9,976 bases of DNA from an uncultured Eggerthellaceae bacterium. Lineage in GTDB: Bacteria > Actinomycetota > Coriobacteriia > Coriobacteriales > Eggerthellaceae. Numbering within the stretch: position 1 is the stretch's first letter; each line of letters opens with the position of its first letter. Shown piece by piece: positions 5,851 through 9,976 of this stretch. The position numbers and the translations under genes were made by a program. The DNA lies in NCBI GenBank assembly GCA_947632575.1, contig CANRPV010000046.1:1-9976 (forward strand), written 5' to 3'. The notes under the pieces are model-generated. The model searched no databases. It saw only the letters and a list, made by a program, of their open reading frames with translations, and was not told the DNA's origin.

Positions 5851-6017
5851 GGCATGAGCCGGATGGCTTTTTGGAAGGTCTACCGCTCATGCCGTATCGT
5901 CCATGGAGAGGAGACTTGTCCGCAGCTTTTGCTCGGCCAAGCATCGGAGCTTCACAGGGACGCAAGTGCTAATTCGTAGGGTTTGTAATACAGCGTTATA
6001 CGAATTGGGCTACTTGC
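5851..6017. other. oriT: Candidate origin of transfer (oriT)
   Basis: The 221-bp gap between parB and mobC contains no gene but has two strong inverted repeats. The first has perfect 9-bp arms GGCATGAGC/GCTCATGCC at 5851-5859 and 5885-5893. The second is a longer interrupted one with arms AATTCGTA/TACGAATT (5971-5978, 5999-6006) flanked by GCAAGT/ACTTGC (5962-5967, 6012-6017), with three and five unpaired bases between the two arm segments. An imperfect inverted repeat beside the mobC-relaxase operon is the usual layout of an oriT. The nic site cannot be fixed by eye; the loop or edge of the second repeat is the best guess. Confidence 0.55.
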
Positions 6018-6029
6018 TTTCGAAAGGGT

Positions 6030-7034
6030 CTAAGACGGGTTTTGGCCTTCCCCTAAAGACTTATCGTTTGATTTAGGGAGAAATCCGCTTAGACACCTCA
6101 GGAGATCCGCGGCTTTCAAGTCCGGCTCAACCGTTCCAAAAGGTGGCTTTTTGAGATAGCTTTTGAGCGCTGTCAAAGCCACATAAAGACGCTCGTCGGT
6201 ATGGGGATGTATTTCCTCTAAGAAGACAGCGTCAAGCTTTCGCTTGCGAGCGGCTTTTTCTGATTCCGCCTTCTTTTCCGCAAGTGCATCATCAATGTAG
6301 TTCGTAAGAGCCGACTTGGTTACAGTACCTTTCGGAAGCTCGTCATAAAGCCGAATCTGTTCTGTCTCAGAAAGCAATGCGATCGACTCAATCGCAGAGG
6401 CGCTGAGAAGTGAGGATTCAGCTTTATTTCGCCAAGCACCAATGAGCCTTGTCTCAATCAATTCGGCAAGAGTTTCTTGTCGTTTGATGGTCTTACCTGA
6501 AACCTTGCGCCCCGTCTGCTCCTCAAGAATCGCGGCTTTCACATCCTCGGTGCGCACCCCTGAAAGCGAGGTGTCCAGGGCGCGTCTGCGTTCAACCTCT
6601 ATGCCGAGGGCTTGAGTGGCTTTTGCCCGTTCGGTGATGGAAAGCTCTCGGGTGAAGTAGTTCGCGGCATGAAGCATCATGACCGAGGTTTCATCATCGA
6701 TGCCCTCAATGATGCGGCAGGGCATCTTTGCAAAAGATGCGTCCTTTTCAGAAAGTAGCGTGTAGGCAGCTTTTCTTCTGTGGCCTGAGACCATCTGATA
6801 GGTGCCGTCATCAAGCTTGCGTACAAGGGGAAGGTCGGTAAGTCCCTGCTCTTTGATGGAGGTGGCAAGGCGCTCTATCGCCTTTTCATCCATGGAGTAG
6901 GTGAGGTTATCCGGATGGTCTTTGATGTCAGTGATAGGTAGAAGTGTGACAGGAAAGCGCCGTTGGGTTTTCGCACTCTCGTCGAGCAGCCCCGTGATGG
7001 TAAATCCCTGTGCAATGTCTTTAGTCGAGTTCAC
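6030..7034 (-). CDS. parB: ParB-family partition protein
   Basis: With the GTG start at 7034 the product has 334 residues. GAGGAGG seven bases before the GTG decides this start; a longer open frame to 7127 has no such site and would overlap parA much further. The N-terminal ParB/Srx-like domain (about 30-130) shows LLPITDIKDHP, then SIKEQGLTDLPLVRK and the GHRRKAAYTLL box (84-94), the NTP-binding arginine motif of ParB proteins. A helix-turn-helix region follows (about 131-190, ELSITERAKATQALG ... GKTIKRQETLAELI). The C-terminal part is probably the dimer domain. It overlaps the parA end by 14 bases and pairs with ParA to segregate plasmid-like DNA; its centromere site is not obvious. Confidence 0.9.
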   Translation of the reverse strand: MNSTKDIAQGFTITGLLDESAKTQRRFPVTLLPITDIKDHPDNLTYSMDEKAIERLATSIKEQGLTDLPLVRKLDDGTYQMVSGHRRKAAYTLLSEKDASFAKMPCRIIEGIDDETSVMMLHAANYFTRELSITERAKATQALGIEVERRRALDTSLSGVRTEDVKAAILEEQTGRKVSGKTIKRQETLAELIETRLIGAWRNKAESSLLSASAIESIALLSETEQIRLYDELPKGTVTKSALTNYIDDALAEKKAESEKAARKRKLDAVFLEEIHPHTDERLYVALTALKSYLKKPPFGTVEPDLKAADLLRCLSGFLPKSNDKSLGEGQNPS

Positions 7035-7788
7035 GGAGCACCTCCTCGGAAAGCTTGCGGTAATCCTCAGCGGGTCTGCTTCCCGGAAAGCCCTCAACGA
7101 CACTTTCCCATTGCCAAGAGCTTTCACAAACCTTGGTCGATGCGTGAATCACCGTTTGAAATTGGTTGTGCGGAAAGTAGTTGTTGAGGATGGCGGTGCC
7201 GGTGTCCTCGCTTCGGGTACCGCGTCCCGGCACGCAGGTGCGGAGGATTCTCCATTTGGGCATGGGAAGGCGAAGTGCCTCGGTGACCGAGCGCATGGCA
7301 CCAACGGTAAGCGCCGTGCCCCTCATGACAGAGGAGTCGAGTTTCACAGGGATTATTACCATGCCGTTTTCGCTTGCCGCGGTATAGGCGTTAAAGGCAA
7401 GCCTTTTTAAGACTGGCGAGCAGTCGATGATGGCGATGTCGTAGTCATCGCTTGCATCTAAAAGCGCGAACCTTAACGTCTGCTCATGGAGCAGAAGCTC
7501 GTTTTGGTCGACAAGCTCGATGATGGAAGGCACGAGGTCAATGTTTTGGATATCCGTGTGAAAGGCGCTTTCGCCTACCGAGGCATGACCGTACAGCAAA
7601 TTGATGGAGCTTACACCCATCTTTTGCGCCGAGTCGTAGAGCCTAAAGAAATCGGTTGCGGATGCTTGGGGGTCTAAGTCGATGAGGAGAACCTTGCGAC
7701 CGCCTTCGGCGAAGACATGCGCGAGGTTTACGGCGGTGGTGGTCTTTCCCACCCCGCCCTTGTAGTTGCTGATAGCAAGGGTATTCAT
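7021..7788 (-). CDS. parA: ParA-family partition ATPase
   Basis: The 255-aa product starts at ATG 7788 (MNTLAISNYKGGVGKTT), with AAGGA seven bases upstream. An extension to 7872 would run through the inverted repeat of the leader and is unlikely. The deviant Walker A motif KGGVGKTT is at residues 10-17, the A' motif DLDPQ at 37-41 and Walker B IIDCSP at 120-125. There is no N-terminal DNA-binding extension, as in short type Ib-like or chromosomal-type ParA. It binds nonspecific DNA with ATP and moves ParB-bound DNA. It is the first gene of the partition operon and divergent from the XRE gene. Confidence 0.93.
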   Translation of the reverse strand: MNTLAISNYKGGVGKTTTAVNLAHVFAEGGRKVLLIDLDPQASATDFFRLYDSAQKMGVSSINLLYGHASVGESAFHTDIQNIDLVPSIIELVDQNELLLHEQTLRFALLDASDDYDIAIIDCSPVLKRLAFNAYTAASENGMVIIPVKLDSSVMRGTALTVGAMRSVTEALRLPMPKWRILRTCVPGRGTRSEDTGTAILNNYFPHNQFQTVIHASTKVCESSWQWESVVEGFPGSRPAEDYRKLSEEVLRELD

Positions 7789-7807
7789 GGGCACATCCTT
7801 TGCTTGG

Positions 7808-7844
7808 GGTATGCCTCCAAAAGTGTGGAAGAAGGAGGCATACC
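7808..7844. promoter_or_regulatory. 11-bp perfect inverted repeat in parA leader
   Basis: Arms GGTATGCCTCC (7808-7818) and GGAGGCATACC (7834-7844) are exact complements with a 15-base loop. The structure lies between the parA promoter and its start codon, ending 20 bases before the ATG. It could be the partition site or an operator for ParA or ParB, or an RNA hairpin acting on translation. The second arm holds a GGAGG, but too far from the ATG to be its ribosome binding site. No T-run follows, so it is not a terminator. Confidence 0.8.
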
Positions 7845-7863
7845 GTTTCTGTAATACGCTCTC

Positions 7864-7893
7864 ATTATACACTTAAATACACATTATTGTGTA
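7864..7893 (-). promoter_or_regulatory. parA promoter with overlapping palindromic operator
   Basis: On the minus strand a perfect TATAAT (7864-7869) lies 18 bases from TACACA (7888-7893), a four-of-six match to a -35. The same -35 is one arm of a palindrome TACACA-N4-TGTGTA (7878-7893), and a further GTGTA half occurs next to the -10. Overlap of a dyad with the -35 fits a repressor, such as the divergent XRE protein or ParA/ParB autoregulation. A related TACACATACACGTG occurs at 8061-8074, upstream of the XRE start, so a shared regulator is possible. The 320 bp between the parA and XRE starts hold no gene. Confidence 0.6.
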
Positions 7894-8108
7894 CTTTTTC
7901 AAAATTCGAGATTTTCCTTTTTGTAATGGCTTTGGAAAAGAAAACGCGCTGACCACTGATTAAGGAAAGAACTCTAATTGCAGGCCCTAATGATGAACTG
8001 GTCACTGTGATCCTTTTAATCTCGTCTTGCCTGATCGATATGAGATTACTCATAGGATCGTACACATACACGTGGTATTCTTCATATGCCAGGGAAGAAC
8101 ATTGTTCC

Positions 8109-8573
8109 ATGAGAGACAGAAAGGCTTTTGCCTTGAGTACTGGGAAGAGAATTGAACATGCGAGGAAGGCAAAGGGTCTAACCCAGGCCCAACTTGGTGG
8201 CGCCATAGGCAAAACAAAGAGTGCCATTGGAAACTATGAACAAGGTACTCGTGAGCCAAATGCTGAGACCCTCCATGCGATAGCTGAGGCCCTAGGCGTT
8301 ACTCCTATGTCTTTGGTAGACCATGGACTCGATACGGTACAGGATGTTTTGGAAGTGCTTTTTCAAATGGAGGAAGCTGGTTTCGGAATAGAGCCCGTTT
8401 CCGTAGGTTCCGCTGTGGCGATAGCAATTGACCCTTCTGCTCCACATGCCCCAAAGCTTGAGATGGCGCTTGAGAAATGGGCAGAGCAGCGGGAGGCTGT
8501 AAAGAAAGGTGAGCTCTCAGAATACGAGTACGCTCTTTGGCGCGGCTCATATGGAGCTGAGAGCGACAAGTAA
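8109..8573 (+). CDS. XRE-family transcriptional regulator
   Basis: Taking ATG 8109 gives 154 residues (MRDRKAFALSTGKRIEHARK); a longer frame to 8007 encodes an implausible hydrophobic start. The ribosome binding site is weak (AGGGAAG, about 11 bases away). Residues 11-65 form a helix-turn-helix of the Cro/C1 type: IEHARKAKGLTQAQLGGAIG, then KSAIGNYEQGTREPNAETL and IAEALGVTPMSL. A C-terminal region of about 85 residues (QDVLEVLFQMEEAGFGIEP, later ALEKWAEQREAVKKGELSEYEYALW) is the typical variable domain of many such plasmid and phage regulators. No peptidase residues are evident. It is divergent from parA and probably binds the shared intergenic region. The target is inferred from position only. 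Confidence 0.85.
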   Translation: MRDRKAFALSTGKRIEHARKAKGLTQAQLGGAIGKTKSAIGNYEQGTREPNAETLHAIAEALGVTPMSLVDHGLDTVQDVLEVLFQMEEAGFGIEPVSVGSAVAIAIDPSAPHAPKLEMALEKWAEQREAVKKGELSEYEYALWRGSYGAESDK

Positions 8574-8657
8574 AGTAAGATCATTGATCATGGTCATGTA
8601 TCAGTTCTTGTTGTTGAGGCTATTCAGACAATAGCTCGAAGATCGGGTGTCTTTAGC

Positions 8658-8707
8658 TGTCCCATAAAGCGGACAAATATATTGTAGGAATACTTCTATC
8701 ATTCCTA
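8658..8707. repeat. Two short inverted repeats upstream of 285-aa gene
   Basis: TGTCC/GGACA arms at 8658-8662 and 8671-8675, and TAGGAAT/ATTCCTA arms at 8685-8691 and 8701-8707, are both perfect. They lie 21-70 bases before the first ATG of the 285-aa gene and could be operators. The first resembles the ends of some insertion sequences, but no transposase is present. Confidence 0.5.
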
Positions 8708-8727
8708 TCACAACAAATCTGAACGAT

Positions 8728-9585
8728 ATGGTGGGTGCTATGCCTAATAGGGAATTATTGTTCGAGTTCTCGGTCGGAGGATTTTTTGGCGGACACGCTT
8801 CTATAGCGATTTATGCTCAAAAAGGAGGCGCTCGTGTCGTGCAGGAGCGCTTTAGCTATCTCGATATGGTAAATCCTCCCGATGAGCCGCGACGCGAGTT
8901 CGAAATACCTCACAGTAAGCTTTATAAGCTGCGTGAAGAGCTTTCTCGGATCGGTATTCCGGATTGGTATTGCCATTACAATAATTTCAATGTTCTCGAT
9001 GGTAGCCAATGGTCTTTGTTTTACGACGGAATACGCTATGAAGGCTCCAACGCGTTTCCCAAAGGATTCGACGAGCTTCGTATGTTTCTAAAAGAAGAAT
9101 TTGACTTTCAGGATCTCGCTGGCGAACGATGCTATGAAGATGGACTGCCATTAGATATGGATGCGGTGGATCATATCATCGCCCATGCCGGCGACGTGTC
9201 CTATTTTGGCTCTATCGATGAGCGCCTTGCTGATGGCGAAATCGATGAGGAGGAAGCCGAGGTAGAGCGTGCCCAGTTTCTGAGTGAGCCTTTAAGGCTT
9301 GAGCATGACCTGAGACTCGTTATGAGGGATTATCCTGCCTATTGCAATTACGAAATCATCCTAGAAAACAACGGGATAAAAGCCGATATGGAAGAGCTCC
9401 TAGATCAGGACGTCTCGAAGCTTTCCGCTGAATGCATTATCGCGATGATGATCGCACTCATGATATTCGATCATATGGCTGCAGCTTCAAATGTGTATCT
9501 CAATTACTTTTCAAGCGCCATTTATGATGGCACCATTGCAAAATGGCTGAACCGCCTGGAAGAAGTCAGCTTTAAGCGGATATGA
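8728..9585 (+). CDS. Conserved-looking protein of unknown function, 285 aa
   Basis: The soluble-looking, acidic product contains the phrase DGSQWSLFYDG, then IRYEGSNAFPKGFDEL (about residues 91-117), a pattern seen in small hypothetical proteins of Firmicutes and Actinobacteria with a 'W-S-L ... GSNAFP' core (from memory). The N-terminus is a glycine-rich strand segment (LLFEFSVGGFFGG). The C-terminal 50 residues are hydrophobic and helical (IIAMMIALMIFDHMAAASN), but not a clean membrane helix. The start is uncertain: ATG 8728 has no ribosome binding site, while ATG 8740 (MPNRELLFEF) has a weak GGTGGG upstream and may be the true one. It follows the XRE gene by 154 bases, possibly with its own promoter. 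Function unknown. Confidence 0.65.
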   Translation: MVGAMPNRELLFEFSVGGFFGGHASIAIYAQKGGARVVQERFSYLDMVNPPDEPRREFEIPHSKLYKLREELSRIGIPDWYCHYNNFNVLDGSQWSLFYDGIRYEGSNAFPKGFDELRMFLKEEFDFQDLAGERCYEDGLPLDMDAVDHIIAHAGDVSYFGSIDERLADGEIDEEEAEVERAQFLSEPLRLEHDLRLVMRDYPAYCNYEIILENNGIKADMEELLDQDVSKLSAECIIAMMIALMIFDHMAAASNVYLNYFSSAIYDGTIAKWLNRLEEVSFKRI

Positions 9586-9670
9586 AATCGGACTGACCAT
9601 ATCGAATAGACTCATCGAAACGGTATCTGCCTAAAGCTCAGTTTCAGCGCTTCAGGTATTAGCCCGAAAT

Positions 9671-9695
9671 CTACTGGGACAAATTGTCCCAGTAG
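9671..9695. repeat. 25-bp near-perfect palindrome
   Basis: Arms CTACTGGGACAA (9671-9682) and TTGTCCCAGTAG (9684-9695) are exact complements with a single central A. No T-run follows, so it is not a terminator. It could be an insertion-sequence end-to-end junction, a recombination site, or an operator. It lies in the 257-bp gap between the 285-aa gene and the right-edge gene, close to the expected border of the mobile segment. The rest of the gap shows only weak secondary structure. Confidence 0.75.
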
Positions 9696-9789
9696 GCTTG
9701 AAACTCGTTTACCTTAGAGCAGCTGCACCGTTTCGCGAGACGCCTATCAAGTCCCATGACGGAGTCCTATCGCATATTGAAGAATCTCC

Positions 9790-9824
9790 GAAAGGAGCCC
9801 GGGCAGATCACCCGAGCCCCTTTC
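9790..9824 (-). terminator. Strong hairpin terminator of the right-edge gene
   Basis: The 14-bp stem (GAAAG plus GGAGCCCGGG region, arms 9790-9803 and 9811-9824) has a seven-base loop. Read on the minus strand all pairs form, two of them G-U; on the plus strand those two become A-C mismatches. That asymmetry shows the hairpin is selected in minus-strand RNA. It lies 19 bases after the minus-strand stop at 9843. Only three T follow the GC part, so termination may be moderate. Confidence 0.7.
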
Positions 9825-9842
9825 AGGTATCGCCTGGAAGGG

Positions 9843-9976
9843 CTAGGAGGTCGCTGCCGCTTCCTCAAACGAACTGCCGAGACAATTGATGTGATGACGC
9901 AAAAGTGCGTGTGAATTGTTCAGGCTCACAAGTGCGATGGCGTCGAAACGTATCGGCTTGTCGGCGATATCTTCAT
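9843..9976 (-). CDS. YraN-family (UPF0102) protein, C-terminal end
   Basis: The gene runs off the right edge; 43 C-terminal codons end in TAG. The visible part, KPIRFDAIALVSLNNSHALL, then RHHINCLGSSFEE, matches the end of YraN-family proteins, where an RFDVVAV strand is followed by an 'RHH.NAF' motif. YraN is a predicted endonuclease-like fold of unknown role, usually about 120 residues, often encoded by chromosomal housekeeping loci near comM/dprA or rnhB. This suggests the right edge is chromosomal and the mobile segment ends to its left. The partial view leaves some doubt. Confidence 0.6.
   Translation of the reverse strand, partial: EDIADKPIRFDAIALVSLNNSHALLRHHINCLGSSFEEAAATS

Noticed and set aside
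6901..7410. 169-aa plus-strand ORF
   Set aside because: Complementary to the parA/parB coding sequence, whose motifs are unambiguous.
8007..8108. N-terminal extension of the XRE regulator
   Set aside because: Encodes an unlikely hydrophobic, Tyr-rich leader with no ribosome binding site; the usual family start fits ATG 8109.
9621..9640. Third, degenerate copy of the 36-bp repeat (TGCCTAAAGCTCA)
   Set aside because: Only about 11 bases match, with an indel, and the repeat ends are absent; likely chance.
9698..9889. 63-aa plus-strand ORF
   Set aside because: Runs through the minus-strand terminator and the YraN-like tail, with no ribosome binding site.

Overview
The window looks like a gut-type Gram-positive genome, probably a Coriobacteriia relative such as Collinsella or Olsenella. 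I infer this from the style of the plasmid-type mobilization and partition genes, the mid-range GC content, strong AGGAG ribosome binding sites and a YraN-like gene at the right edge. No rRNA, tRNA, integrase, transposase or replication initiator gene is visible, so the taxonomy and the element type (integrated mobilizable element or plasmid-derived block) remain inferences.

Left part (1-1280). Two copies of a 36-bp palindromic-ended repeat resembling a type II CRISPR repeat lie 454 bp apart. Around them sit damaged small genes: a reading frame that begins exactly at the edge of one repeat, a minus-strand gene cut by an in-frame TGA, and a plus-strand series interrupted by in-frame TAG codons but ending in an intact ATGA-coupled 69-aa ORF. 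This reads as decayed cargo or cassette DNA.

Cargo operon (1283-2467, minus). An ASCH-domain protein is followed by a 32-aa one-helix membrane peptide too short for a usual ORF scan, then a four-helix VanZ-like membrane protein. Next (2619-3404) is a membrane-anchored protein with a Cys/His-rich tail. Three 22-bp tandem repeats (3439-3503) separate it from the transfer genes.

Mobilization and partition core (3490-7872, minus). Transcription would run ParA > ParB (overlapping), then a 221-bp gap rich in inverted repeats that is the best oriT candidate, then MobC accessory protein > MOBP-type relaxase > an unknown protein coupled by ATGA. A perfect 11-bp inverted repeat lies in the parA leader, and a TACACA/TGTGTA palindrome overlaps its promoter.

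Right part (7873-9976). An XRE-type repressor gene is divergent from parA. It is followed by an unrecognised 285-aa protein, a nearly perfect 25-bp palindrome, a strong hairpin terminator, and the C-terminal end of a YraN-family protein on the minus strand, which is likely chromosomal. The right end of the mobile segment therefore probably falls between about 9586 and 9840.
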